A stretch of 64,000 bases of DNA from Prevotella sp. (GCA_017458125.1 JAFTGB010000004.1:106241-170240), one strand, 5' to 3'; positions 53,001-62,327 are shown, numbered from the stretch's first letter. Made by a program: numbers and translations. The notes: a model not told the origin generated them from the sequence alone.

Positions 53001-54132
53001 AGAAGTCCCAGATGCGGGTGATGGCATCCTCTTCTGCCAAAGCCTCGCTCAGCTTCTCCACCATCACATAGTCCAGTGCTATCTGGGTGTCGCCGGCATA
53101 GAACTGCAACACGTCACCCTCCTCGAAGAGCACCTTGCTAATGCTGCGAGTACCCGTGGTCTTCACATAGTTCACTGACCACTGGCAGCTGACACTCTCT
53201 AACACGTCACTGGCACTGTTCTTGTACCATGCATACTGGCGGGCAGAACCAGTGTGGTTGCTGTAAGCGCCATAATTCACCTTCCATATACCAGCCGACG
53301 GAATGGTCATCACGTCGATAGTAGCATTGTTCAGACCACGGCCCGACTTTCCGTTAGAACAGTTGGCCAGACCTTCCATCTTGGAAATGAAGCCTGCAAA
53401 CGACTCACCCTCGAAGAAGTAAGCCTCACGGCTATAGGCATTGTAGACTACCGACTGGGTGGCATTGCTTGCAGTAGCCGTGAAACTGCCAGTGAAGTTG
53501 TTGTCGGCCTTCACGTGGGTCACGCGGCCGCTTTCGTCCGTCAGGTACTTAGGGAAGAAGAGCGTATAGTTCTGATTCTCCGTAGCTGCCGGGTCGGTCA
53601 GCAGTGCTTTGATGACAGAACCGTTGCTGGTTACAGCATTCACTGTAAAAGTGAACATCGGAACAGGATCCTCAACGCTAATTTTGTAAAAATACAGGTA
53701 GCGGGCAGGAGTGAACTTGACATCTCCGTCAGCGTTAACCGTGTACTTATATGTTGTACCGGCAAAAGACAGGAGCGTCACATTGGTTACTGGATTGGGG
53801 TCACCAGAACCCTCAATAGTGATAATCTGACCGGCGGTACAGTTCAGCATACCCATGGAGCGACCACCAGTGTTAAACTGGTAAAGGCCACGGGACTGAG
53901 AACGATGCAGCCACGCTGTGCCCACTTGAAGCACGAAATTGGAATTCCAGTTTGTTCCACCGGAAGCACAAGTTCCCATATTTGTACCACTAACCGTCTT
54001 AGTTTCAGTAATGGTCACATTGACATCAGCAGCAGGCGATGGATTGGTAAAGTCGATTTCCCATTCATCAGCCCATGCCCCCGACACGGCAACGGTCAGA
54101 AGCATCACTAACATTAATAGTTTTTTTCTCAT
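50071..54132 (-). CDS. Large secreted beta-helix protein with T9SS tail (paralogue 2)
   Basis: A 1353-residue exported protein (signal MRKKLLMLVMLLTVAVSGAWA). The N-terminal half (residues about 22-540) has several beta-rich modules not shared with paralogue 1; residues about 545-680 form the linker domain; two beta-helix units follow (about 681-985 starting IPTGKDIYKEVSAW, and 993-1290 starting ASGKDIAAEVAAAKGDKKPL). The C-terminal T9SS signal is GVRVDKPAKGIYIHNGKKVV. The second helix is nearly identical to that of paralogue 1 (LNNLQGKGQKSLVLML; GNEVRGWLGGQNSTNP; YWANGAVQAGWTDSSKQGYD). Likely surface-displayed, ligand unknown. The promoter (TTTG, 20 bp, TAAATTTG at 54220-54251, complement) is related to that of paralogue 1. 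Confidence 0.8.
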   Translation of the reverse strand: MRKKLLMLVMLLTVAVSGAWADEWEIDFTNPSPAADVNVTITETKTVSGTNMGTCASGGTNWNSNFVLQVGTAWLHRSQSRGLYQFNTGGRSMGMLNCTAGQIITIEGSGDPNPVTNVTLLSFAGTTYKYTVNADGDVKFTPARYLYFYKISVEDPVPMFTFTVNAVTSNGSVIKALLTDPAATENQNYTLFFPKYLTDESGRVTHVKADNNFTGSFTATASNATQSVVYNAYSREAYFFEGESFAGFISKMEGLANCSNGKSGRGLNNATIDVMTIPSAGIWKVNYGAYSNHTGSARQYAWYKNSASDVLESVSCQWSVNYVKTTGTRSISKVLFEEGDVLQFYAGDTQIALDYVMVEKLSEALAEEDAITRIWDFSQFPATEAEYAADYETKYKAPYDYNDLTLDMGYNPGKCFITSKGFSVSGATIVNNVVTDRYMDYMPFANGTLRITYLANNDNNIAAIGTALESFTDINSAPESVVGCGYSIAATPVIISAPVERGKQYFIYFAAGGGQRITKVTYIPDGAAPMYQSTLDFQSLAAEDVELITEADLTEIVDMTITDASTASKMVVSGSDTGTPNHFAILGEGASQKAVLELNGGTLTFTPQDGRSLKKITIYYDTWDEGNGELIEGESVPLEVDGSKKTAVWSGSSQLVVIGITGKTVIKRIVIEVGERKDAAGIIDIPTGKDIYKEVSAWQEKNPYASGLTINLEENGKYTTSGSLFIGRPLCINGAEGAVIDASKCEDPFILMRPIGDNASLNAAGGYDVDSIAIKNVTIKGLKNRLVYADRHQYLIGKVLVSNSVIMVDGTTPRSIFDFYCGGNFKELIVENSTLAADPSNSKRGGLLSTQASQSVFALGGENQKISIKNSTLYNIAKGETPVLLERHSDADLTFELLNSIIVNSGEAGKFVLGLNEGQPGEECTWIIGNNSFTFDGKDTGRDEQYGNADVVEGPITFSGADKGDFSLSVLDAAFEAGIGDPRWLNGAEGDLLVEVASGKDIAAEVAAAKGDKKPLNTLIRLAKDGKYTISGTIESAGNIVIKGDGTGLPTIDATALDAPFVTLDGTETAAKNVDGTENANYKSIGQVKITDLKIEGLSKPLVRDNQKTLVDNLQVQNAVVNMEGSANIFDFNGKGYPAALRVLESTLWSKGGHTGFFLQSSGRVKDLDGDQSQYTQMITVAFSTLYKISVGKQLNNLQGKGQKSLVLMLMNSIIAESTQAGNEVRGWLGGQNSTNPQALYLCNSYWANGAVQAGWTDSSKQGYDMSETSLEGDPQFKNPAEGDFTLGAGTEQNQYGIGDPRWTVEYVPTAIEAVQTVKENANDGAWYTLQGVRVDKPAKGIYIHNGKKVVIK

Positions 54133-54219
54133 AAGTTTTGTTGTTTTAAGTTAATATTTTTCATTGTTTTTTCATCAAGTTAGCAGTTGCTTTTTGTTAG
54201 GCAATAGTGTTTTAGTCTG

Positions 54220-54251
54220 CAAATTTAACCATTTTTTGCGAAACCGCCAAA
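54220..54251 (-). promoter_or_regulatory. Promoter of paralogue 2
   Basis: Minus strand: TTTG (54248-54251), 20 bp, TAAATTTG (54220-54227). The leader to the ATG at 54132 is about 80 nt. The bases between the boxes share GAAAC and ATTTT with the promoter of paralogue 1. Confidence 0.8.
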
Positions 54252-54259
54252 CTTTTATT

Positions 54260-54340
54260 CATTAAAGATTAAACATTAAACATTAAATTCGCATAATTTG
54301 CAGATAAAGAATAAGGGCTTACGGATTAATGTTTAATGTA
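54260..54340. repeat. ATTAAACATTAAAC inverted repeat in the divergent promoter region
   Basis: Left arm ATTAAAGATTAAACATTAAA, right arm GGATTAATGTTTAATGT. It lies between the divergent promoters of paralogues 2 and 3; the rest of this 405-bp gap holds the two promoters and nothing else I could name. Confidence 0.6.
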
Positions 54341-54452
54341 AAAAACAAAGACTGTGCTGTTTATTTTTATCTCATTTTTGTTTCAATACATCTCATGCTC
54401 AGCGGCAATAGGAATGATTTGTTATTATTTGATGGTTAGTTTGTTAATAATG

Positions 54453-54484
54453 TTTGGGACTTTCTAAGAAAAACCATATATTTG
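54453..54484 (+). promoter_or_regulatory. Promoter of paralogue 3
   Basis: TTTG (54453-54456), 20 bp, TATATTTG (54477-54484). The predicted start is near 54490, which excludes the upstream in-frame ATG at 54486 and supports 54537. Confidence 0.8.
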
Positions 54485-54536
54485 CATGAGCTTTCCGAGG
54501 ACAGGCAAAACTATAAATACATTAAAACCAAAAACA

Positions 54537-57266
54537 ATGCGTATGAAAAAAATCATTACCCGAATGGCACTGCTGATACTGTCGATAGTGACAACAGCCA
54601 GTGCAAGTGCAGAGACCAAGACACTCTGGGAAAACGCAGCGGGCTATACCGTCAGCTGGAGTTCAGAACCCTCAGACATCAGCAACCTGCTCAACAACGA
54701 CGTCATCAGCAGCTTCTCGGCTGGCGACGAGCTGTGGGTCACCGTAGCATCGAAGTCGGCAGACAGCCAGTGGCCGCAGATTGCGTTCAAATGCTACACC
54801 GACGACTGGAAGTGGGCCGACGTGCCCGGCAGCAACGTGGGGCTGTGGGAAGTCACCACCTTCCCCTACGTGGCCAAGATTACGCTGACGCAGGAGGCCA
54901 TCAACACCTTGCACCACCGCTTCTGGCCGAGCGGCGAGGCTGCCACCATCACCAAGATTGAGCACGTCACCCACGACAAGGGGGAGTTTGTGGCCAACGT
55001 GGCATGGGAAGGCTCGCAGGACTTAGGCAACTGGGCTGCCCATGTGGGCGTCGGTGCCAGTAAGTTCGGCACGCTGAAGGCCGGCGACGTCATCCTCATC
55101 AGCCTGACCTGCAACAGCGGTTACAACTACCACCAGCTGAAGACCATGTACGAGGACAGCGGCTGGCAGGTGACGACGAGCAACGCCAACCAGCAGAATG
55201 ACTACGGCTGCATACAGTTCGACAACTACATCAAGGCTTACGGCATGACCGTCAACGATGCCGACGCCGCCAAAATCAAGGCTGGCGGCTTCTACCTGCA
55301 GGGCTATGGCGCAACGGTGACAAAGGTGGAAATCATCGACGGCAGCAACCAGGCAGAACTGAAGAGAACCGAAGGCAGCCACGTCCTGTCGGCCGAGCTG
55401 GACAAATACCCCGACAACTACCCCGTCAGAATTAATGTCAACAACACCTCCGGCGCATCGCGCGTGGGCTGGGGCATCGGCGGCATAAGCTACATGGACA
55501 ACTACAGCCCTATCGAGAAGATTCCCGTCGTCACCGGCGACAACTTCGATGCCTACTTCACCATTGGTGACCTGAAGCGGGTGGCCAAGAACGGCACCGA
55601 CAGCTACGTGGTGTCAGAGTACAACCGCAGCGGCATCACCTTCAACATCTATAACGACTGCGCGCTGAACGCCCTCTACGTGTTCATGCCGCCCGTCAGC
55701 GAAGAGCCCGACCAACCTTCGGAGGCCTACCTGAGCACTACGGACTTCGCAGCGCTGACGGCTGACGATGCCGCCGGAATCCCCGACGATGTCAAGACAG
55801 CCATCACCGGGCTGACCGTCACCGACGGGAAGACCGCCACGCAAGTCACCATCAGCGAAAGCGGCAGCGAGGAGGCTCCTAATAAATATAATGTGAGCGA
55901 GGAGGGCACGGTGCAGCTGGAGATGAACGGCGGCACGCTGACCTTCCAGGCCAAGGAGGGCGCATCGCTCAGAAACGTCACCTTCTATTATAGCGAGTGG
56001 AACGAGGCCAACAGTACCGCCACGGAGGCCGTCCTCGCCGCCCGTGCCGACGATGGCGCTGACGAAGAGCTGCCGTCGACAGGCTTCACCGTCGATGCCG
56101 ACAAGCGGACGGCCCAGTGGGATGGCTATGCCGACAAGCTGACGGTCACCATCGCCGGCAAGACGCTGATAGACAAAATCGCTATCGTCATCGGCGAGAA
56201 AGCCGGCGAGGCTACCATCATCGACGTGGCCACGGGTAAGGACCTGGCCACCGAGGTGGCTGCGGCCTTCGACAAAAACCCCTACTTAGGCAGCATCACG
56301 CTGAACCTGGCCAAAAACGGACAGTACACCGTCTCTCAGCCGCTCTACACCAGCAAGCCGCTCGTCATCAACGGTGCCGAGGGTGCCGTCATCGACGCCA
56401 AGGACAACAGCGGTGCCTTCATCCAGATGATGACGCTGCCCGAGCTGAGCCTGAACGAGGACGGTGCCTACCCCATTGACGAGGTAACCATCCGTAACGT
56501 GGAAATCAAGAACCTGAAGAACCGCCTCTTCTACGCCGACCGCCAGAAGTACCTCATCTACAAGCTGACGTTAGAGAACAGCATCGTGGGTATCGACGGC
56601 ACCATCTCGCGCACCGTCTTCGACTTCTACTGCGGCGGCAACACCGAGGAGCTCATCATCAGGAACTCGACGCTGTGGGCACCCTCCACGGCCGTCCACA
56701 ACAACACGCTGTTCAGCTCGCAGGGCGGACAGGACGTGCCGACGCTGGGCGGAGAGGCATCGAAGTTCATCATCCAGAACTCCACCTTCTACAACATCGC
56801 CAACGGCTCGAAGGTCATGCAGCACCGCGACCACAGCCGCAGCTGGCTCAGCTTCGAGCTGAAGGACAATGTCATCGTCAACAGCGGCGAAAAGGGTGCC
56901 TTCGTGCTCGGCATGAACGAGGGACAACCCGGCGAACAGTGCACGTGGAACATCAGCCACAACGCCTTCAACGCCGATGGTGCTGACACCTCCGCACAGG
57001 AGAAGTACGTGCAGAACAGTGTCGCAGGCATCGTCCACTTCAAGGATGCCGACAAGGGTGACTTCACGCTTGCCGACAGCGACGCAGCCCTCGCCGCCCT
57101 CATCGGCGACCCGCGCTGGCTCGGCACCAGTGCTCCTTCGGCCATCGACACCGTCAAGAGCACTCCCGCCACCGACGGCGCCTGGTACACGCTGCAAGGC
57201 GTGCGTGTGGACAAGCCCGCCAAGGGCCTCTACATCCATAATGGCAAAAAGGTTGTGATTAAGTGA
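54537..57266 (+). CDS. Secreted beta-helix protein with T9SS tail (paralogue 3)
   Basis: 909 residues from the ATG at 54537, which gives a signal peptide (MRMKKIITRMALLILSIVTT, then ASASA). The N-terminal 400 residues are unlike the other two. Then come the shared linker domain (residues about 410-555; YLSTTDFAALTADDAAGIPD) and one beta-helix unit (about 560-870) starting VATGKDLATEVAAAFDKNPY and containing EEYLIY-like turns such as NLKNRLFYADRQKYLIYKLT. The C-terminus KGLYIHNGKKVVIK is the T9SS signal. The shared C-terminal part suggests all three act on, or bind, the same type of polymer. Divergent from paralogue 2. Confidence 0.8.
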   Translation: MRMKKIITRMALLILSIVTTASASAETKTLWENAAGYTVSWSSEPSDISNLLNNDVISSFSAGDELWVTVASKSADSQWPQIAFKCYTDDWKWADVPGSNVGLWEVTTFPYVAKITLTQEAINTLHHRFWPSGEAATITKIEHVTHDKGEFVANVAWEGSQDLGNWAAHVGVGASKFGTLKAGDVILISLTCNSGYNYHQLKTMYEDSGWQVTTSNANQQNDYGCIQFDNYIKAYGMTVNDADAAKIKAGGFYLQGYGATVTKVEIIDGSNQAELKRTEGSHVLSAELDKYPDNYPVRINVNNTSGASRVGWGIGGISYMDNYSPIEKIPVVTGDNFDAYFTIGDLKRVAKNGTDSYVVSEYNRSGITFNIYNDCALNALYVFMPPVSEEPDQPSEAYLSTTDFAALTADDAAGIPDDVKTAITGLTVTDGKTATQVTISESGSEEAPNKYNVSEEGTVQLEMNGGTLTFQAKEGASLRNVTFYYSEWNEANSTATEAVLAARADDGADEELPSTGFTVDADKRTAQWDGYADKLTVTIAGKTLIDKIAIVIGEKAGEATIIDVATGKDLATEVAAAFDKNPYLGSITLNLAKNGQYTVSQPLYTSKPLVINGAEGAVIDAKDNSGAFIQMMTLPELSLNEDGAYPIDEVTIRNVEIKNLKNRLFYADRQKYLIYKLTLENSIVGIDGTISRTVFDFYCGGNTEELIIRNSTLWAPSTAVHNNTLFSSQGGQDVPTLGGEASKFIIQNSTFYNIANGSKVMQHRDHSRSWLSFELKDNVIVNSGEKGAFVLGMNEGQPGEQCTWNISHNAFNADGADTSAQEKYVQNSVAGIVHFKDADKGDFTLADSDAALAALIGDPRWLGTSAPSAIDTVKSTPATDGAWYTLQGVRVDKPAKGLYIHNGKKVVIK

Positions 57267-57339
57267 GCATAAAGCATGAACTCGTTCTTGTTTACAAGCT
57301 GAGCTGAAAACTCAAGGTTGTGATTAGATAAATTGAAAA

Positions 57340-57376
57340 AAGGACGGTGACTCCTGCGTGGGGAGTCACCGTCCTT
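57340..57376 (+). terminator. Terminator after paralogue 3
   Basis: Stem AAGGACGGTGACTCC / GGAGTCACCGTCCTT (15 bp) with a short loop, followed by AT-rich sequence. Confidence 0.88.
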
Positions 57377-57386
57377 AATTATTTTA

Positions 57387-57451
57387 AACACAGAGACACA
57401 GAGTCTTTTCCTTAAAGAATAAAGCTCTGTGCCTCTGTGGCTCTGTGTTCT
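57387..57451. repeat. ACACAGAG inverted repeat between convergent genes
   Basis: AACACAGAGACACAGAG and its imperfect complement, a variant of the ACACAAAG family with G in place of A. Confidence 0.85.
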
Positions 57452-57481
57452 ATAAATATATAATAATAAATGTGTACCGAC

Positions 57482-58927
57482 TTATTTTTTACGGTTTCTT
57501 CGTCCATCGTACTTCGTCCATCGTACTTCGTCCATCGTCCTTGGTACATCGTACTTAGTATGTAAATGCATTTTCTTGCCCGTGACGGGATGATGGAACC
57601 ACAGTTCGACGGCGAACAGCATCAGGCGGTCGCCCTTGGTGCCGTACAGCTCGTCGCCCACGATGGGACGGCCCAGGCCGTCGGGGTGGGCGCAGTGGAT
57701 GCGCAGCTGGTGCGTGCGCCCCGTCTCCGGCCACAGCTCCACCACGTTGTCCGACAGGAACTTGTAGCGCGTCAGCGTCGCCTTTCCGTGCTCCATGTCC
57801 ACCACCTGGCGCGGCCTGTTCATGGGGTCGGGGCGCAGCGGCAGCGTGATGTGGCCGCTGGGCGGCACGGTGCTGTCCTTGTCGGACGGCTCTAACACCG
57901 CGATATACCGCTTCTTCACCTCGCGGCGCAGGAACTGCTGCTGCAGGTTGTGGTAGGCGTCGAGCGTCTTGGCCACGATGAGCAGGCCACTGGTGCCCAT
58001 GTCTATGCGGTGGGCGATGATGCTGCCGGGGTAGCGCTCGTCCATGATGGACTGCATGCAGTATTTCTCTATGCGCCCCGGCGTGGACAGCAGGCCGCTC
58101 GGCTTGTCGACCACCACGATGGTGTCGTCCTCATACACAACAGGCACGTCTAAGTGCGCAAAGCCCAGCGACTCCGGGTCGGGGTCTACGTCCAGGCCCT
58201 GCATCATCCACGTCAGGATGGGCTTGCACTTCCCCCTGCACGCCGGGTAGTAGTTCAGGTGGTGGCGCAGCTCCGTCTTCTTCGTCGCCCCCCACCAGAA
58301 CTCCGCCATGCACACGGGCTTCAGACCGTGCTGGTAGGCATACTGCAGCAGCTTCGGCGCGCAGCAGTCGCCGGTGCCGCCGGGCGGCATCGGGAACTTG
58401 TGGCGCAGTTTCGGGCGGCTGTAGTATTCCTGCCAGATGTCCACCAGGTCCTTCACCTCGCCACGGGCGTTCAGCAGCTGGTACTGGTGGAACAGCCACT
58501 CCTGCAGGTCCTGCGACATCTGGCGCGTGGTGGTGGCGGCATCAGCCGCAGGCTCCGCGCCCGCGTGCAGCAGGGCGGAGATTTCGCGCTCGCGCGTCTT
58601 GAAGTAGCCGTCAGGCTGCTGTGCGTCATACACCGGAGGCACGAAGTACGGCCAGTCGTTGCGGCCGGCCAGCAGGCCGCTGTATGCCGCAAGGAACGCA
58701 TAGCGCGCCTCTAACCTCTCGCTACTCGCCTCTGGACTCTCCACCACTAATACGCCGAACATCTTTCCGGTGTCGGCATCGTGGCGGATGGCGTCGTTCT
58801 CGGCAATGTAACGCTGCACCTCGGCGGCGGCCAACTGGCACAGCGGGTGCGGCTCATAGGCAAAGGGGTACGTGAAGCGCTCAGGTGCCCCGATGTCAGT
58901 CTTTAATGGGTGTAATGTGTTCATCAT
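57482..58927 (-). CDS. RluA-family pseudouridine synthase with long N-terminal domain
   Basis: 481 residues from the ATG at 58927 (or 58924). The C-terminal 220 residues are a RluA-type pseudouridine synthase: DKPSGLLSTPGR, the catalytic aspartate in IAHRIDMGTSGLLIVAK, KRYIAVLEP and ETGRTHQLRIHCAH. The N-terminal 240 residues contain a Cys-containing segment (GGTGDCCAPKLLQYAYQHGL, EFWWG, YYPACRGKCKPIL) that I know from a subgroup of RluA proteins. Its role is unclear, possibly RNA binding. Isomerises uridine in rRNA or tRNA; the site is unknown. The TACTTTTG box is 4 bp from the start, another leaderless candidate. Confidence 0.88.
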   Translation of the reverse strand: MMNTLHPLKTDIGAPERFTYPFAYEPHPLCQLAAAEVQRYIAENDAIRHDADTGKMFGVLVVESPEASSERLEARYAFLAAYSGLLAGRNDWPYFVPPVYDAQQPDGYFKTREREISALLHAGAEPAADAATTTRQMSQDLQEWLFHQYQLLNARGEVKDLVDIWQEYYSRPKLRHKFPMPPGGTGDCCAPKLLQYAYQHGLKPVCMAEFWWGATKKTELRHHLNYYPACRGKCKPILTWMMQGLDVDPDPESLGFAHLDVPVVYEDDTIVVVDKPSGLLSTPGRIEKYCMQSIMDERYPGSIIAHRIDMGTSGLLIVAKTLDAYHNLQQQFLRREVKKRYIAVLEPSDKDSTVPPSGHITLPLRPDPMNRPRQVVDMEHGKATLTRYKFLSDNVVELWPETGRTHQLRIHCAHPDGLGRPIVGDELYGTKGDRLMLFAVELWFHHPVTGKKMHLHTKYDVPRTMDEVRWTKYDGRRNRKK

Positions 58928-58931
58928 CGTG

Positions 58932-58939
58932 CAAAAGTA
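58932..58939 (-). promoter_or_regulatory. -7 box 4 bp from the RluA-type gene start
   Basis: TACTTTTG (minus strand), spacer CACG, then ATG at 58927. The -33 element is less clear (TTTG about 25 bp upstream). Confidence 0.55.
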
Positions 58940-59047
58940 CAAAAAAAATGTCACCTCCGTATGGCAAACCACCCATTATTATTAATAAATAAGGTTAAAA
59001 GTCAGCATTTCCGCCTCGCAGCGGCCTTTTTTTCGTCTTTTTCTTCG

Positions 59048-59055
59048 TATCTTTG
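59048..59055 (+). promoter_or_regulatory. -7 box of eno
   Basis: TATCTTTG, 44 bp before the ATG at 59100. Confidence 0.65.
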
Positions 59056-59087
59056 CATCCAGTTTGCATATTCACGTAACATTTTAA

Positions 59088-60407
<1,320 letters not shown>

Positions 60408-60426
60408 CTTCTCACTTCTTACCTCG

Positions 60427-60464
60427 AAAAAAAAGGCGTAACCGCTTTGGTTACGCCTTTTTTT
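60427..60464 (+). terminator. Terminator after eno
   Basis: Stem AAAAAAGGCGTAACC / GGTTACGCCTTTTTT, loop GCTTT, followed by T. Confidence 0.93.
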
Positions 60465-60504
60465 CGCACTTTTTCCCACTTTTGTGCAATTTTCTTGCTG
60501 TTTT

Positions 60505-60536
60505 TTTGTTTTTTTTAAATTCTTTTCGTACATTTG
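60505..60536 (+). promoter_or_regulatory. Promoter of ompA
   Basis: TTTG (60505-60508), 20 bp, TACATTTG (60529-60536), and an ATG 37 bp further on at 60573. Confidence 0.8.
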
Positions 60537-60572
60537 CACCCAAATACGCTATTCACTTAATATTAAGTATTT

Positions 60573-61685
60573 ATGAAAATTTTAAAGACTTTGCTGGCTG
60601 TTGCCCTGTTTGCTTTCAGCGCAACAACCGTTTCGGCTCAGGACGTGGAGTATAAGTTCAAGCCCCACTTCTACCTGGACCTGCAAGGCGGTGCTCAGTA
60701 CACACTGGGCGAAGCCAAGTTCAAGAAGCTTATCTCGCCCAACGTGCAGGTAGGCCTCGGTTATCAGTTCTCACCTGTCATCGGCCTGCGCCTGCAAGCC
60801 AACGGATGGCAGTCGAAGGGTGGCTGGAACGGACACCGTCTGGCCATTGGCAACGAGCCGTTCACCGCTGACTACAAGTACAAGTACGTCGCCCCCGGTC
60901 TCGACCTCACCTTCAACCTCTCCAACCTCATCTGCGGATGGAACCCCAAGCGCGTGTTCAACGTGTCGGCATTCCTCGGCGGTGGCGCTAACATCGCATG
61001 GGGCAATGGCGAGGTCAACGACATCGCTGCCGTGGTCAAGAACCTCAACGATTACAACCTGGAGAACCTCTGGGACGGCACCAAGGTCAACGTCTTCGGA
61101 CGCGGCGGACTGCAGCTCGGCTTCCGTCTGAGCGACTATGTGGCCATCCTCGTTGAAGGTAACGCCAACATCCTCAGCGACAAGTACAACTCCAAGAAGG
61201 CTGGCAACGCCGACTGGTACTTCAACGCACTGGCCGGTCTGCGCATCAACCTCGGCAAGTCGTACACCGTCGTCGAGAAGCCCGCTCCCGAGCCCGAGCC
61301 TACCTACGTCGAGCCGGAGCCCGCTCCCGCACCCGCACCGAAGCCCGTCGAGGTGAAGGTAGACCCCATCCGTCGCGATGTCTTCTTCCAGATCAACAAG
61401 GCCATCATCCAGGACACCGAGAGTGCCAAGATCAAGGAGGTTGCCGACTATCTGAAGACCAACGCCAAGGCTAAGGTCAACGTCACCGGTTACGCCGACG
61501 CCGGCACCGGTAACGACAAGATCAACGACCGTCTGGCTCAGCAGCGTGCCGACGTGGTGGTGAAGGCCCTCATCGAGCAGTATGAGATTCCCGCCGACCG
61601 CATCAGCTACGACTCTAAGGGTGCTCACGTGCAGCCGTTCGCCGAGAACGACCTCAACCGTGTCACCATCATGATTGCCGAGTAA
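60573..61685 (+). CDS. OmpA-family outer membrane protein
   Basis: A 370-residue outer membrane protein: signal peptide (MKILKTLLAVALFAFSATTV), an eight-strand beta-barrel with aromatic girdles (residues about 25-230), a Pro/Glu linker of PEPEP type (EKPAPEPEPTYVEPEPAPAP), and the OmpA C-terminal peptidoglycan-binding domain (VFFQINKAIIQDTESAKIKE, then VNVTGYADAGTGNDKINDRL and LAQQRADVVV). It ties the outer membrane to the cell wall; in Prevotella such proteins are among the most abundant. A strong promoter and terminator fit high expression. Confidence 0.95.
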   Translation: MKILKTLLAVALFAFSATTVSAQDVEYKFKPHFYLDLQGGAQYTLGEAKFKKLISPNVQVGLGYQFSPVIGLRLQANGWQSKGGWNGHRLAIGNEPFTADYKYKYVAPGLDLTFNLSNLICGWNPKRVFNVSAFLGGGANIAWGNGEVNDIAAVVKNLNDYNLENLWDGTKVNVFGRGGLQLGFRLSDYVAILVEGNANILSDKYNSKKAGNADWYFNALAGLRINLGKSYTVVEKPAPEPEPTYVEPEPAPAPAPKPVEVKVDPIRRDVFFQINKAIIQDTESAKIKEVADYLKTNAKAKVNVTGYADAGTGNDKINDRLAQQRADVVVKALIEQYEIPADRISYDSKGAHVQPFAENDLNRVTIMIAE

Positions 61686-61703
61686 GCAATCCACCAACCC
61701 CAC

Positions 61704-61739
61704 AAAGGCTGCCCACTACACTGGTAGGGCAGCCTTTTT
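61704..61739 (+). terminator. Terminator after ompA
   Basis: Stem AAAGGCTGCCC / GGGCAGCCTTT, loop 12 nt, followed by T. Confidence 0.9.
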
Positions 61740-61741
61740 CA

Positions 61742-61828
61742 TACACCCGCACCGGCATCCGCGTCAAAGCCGAGCGCGAGGCCAAGAAGGCTGCTGCCGC
61801 CGCTGAAGCTGCCGCGGAAGAAGAGTAG
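61742..61828 (+). pseudogene. Possible orphan C-terminal coding fragment
   Basis: A short open stretch reading YTRTGIRVKAEREAKKAAAA, then AEAAAEEE and a TAG. It looks like the charged Ala/Lys/Glu tail of a ribosomal or translation-related protein. There is no start codon or promoter: it begins right after the ompA terminator. It may be the 3' remnant of a gene broken by rearrangement at the adjoining repeat. I cannot name the parent. Confidence 0.35.
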
Positions 61829-61833
61829 AGTTT

Positions 61834-62245
61834 TAGAGAAGCAAGAAGCAAGAGGCAAGAAGCAAGAGAAATGTTGGTAAACCCTCCCTATGAGGACCCC
61901 AATAGAGTATTCTCTTGCTTCTTGCCTCTTGCTTCTTGCCTCTCAAAAGTTGTTGCGCTGACGTGCAATGATGAATGAAGAAAATAGTAATCAGTCCCCC
62001 TCCTTGGAAAGGAGGGGTTAGGGGTGGTTGATAATGCCAAGTGACAGTGTCAAATTCGCTGTAGTCATCAACCACCCCCGGCCCCTCCTTTCCAAGGAGG
62101 GGAGCTATAACGGCTCCGTGCTACTTGTTTCTTGCATGCGTTAATCCATAATGAATTATGCGTTAATCCATGATGAATTATGCGTTAAGTAATCTCTTGC
62201 CTCTTGCCTCTAAAGACCTTCGTGTTTTTGTATTCCATTAAAAAT
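61834..62245. repeat. Composite repeat, left copy (GCAAGA, GGAGGGG palindrome, 22-bp tandem, ACACAAAG remnant)
   Basis: In order: GCAAGA inverted units with a TTGGTAAACCCTCCCTATGA core, a TTGCGCTG...TGCAA hairpin, the palindrome CCCTCCTTGGAAAGGAGGGG with GGTTGAT arms, the tandem at 62138-62188, GCAAGA remnant, and a degraded ACACAAAG unit. Nearly all of it recurs in inverted orientation from 63552 to the window end. Confidence 0.88.
62138..62188 (+). repeat. 22-bp tandem repeat
   Basis: GCGTTAATCCATAATGAATT AT and a copy with one change (62160-62181) plus a partial third unit (62182-62188). Absent from the right composite copy, so it is a later insertion. Confidence 0.85.
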
Positions 62246-62269
62246 AAATCCGTAGAAAATGAACAAAAG

Positions 62270-62301
62270 TTTGGCAGTTTCGTGAAAAAATGGTATTTTT
62301 G
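62270..62301 (+). promoter_or_regulatory. Promoter of the MntA/HepT pair
   Basis: TTTG (62270-62273), 20 bp, TATTTTTG (62294-62301). Start codon at 62328, leader about 21 nt. Confidence 0.8.
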
Positions 62302-62327
62302 CAGACATAACGGAATAGTGCAACGAC

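Noticed and set aside
44816-57266. Polysaccharide utilisation locus
   Set aside because: No SusC/SusD pair, sensor or glycoside hydrolase with clear catalytic motif in the region; only the beta-helix proteins are present.
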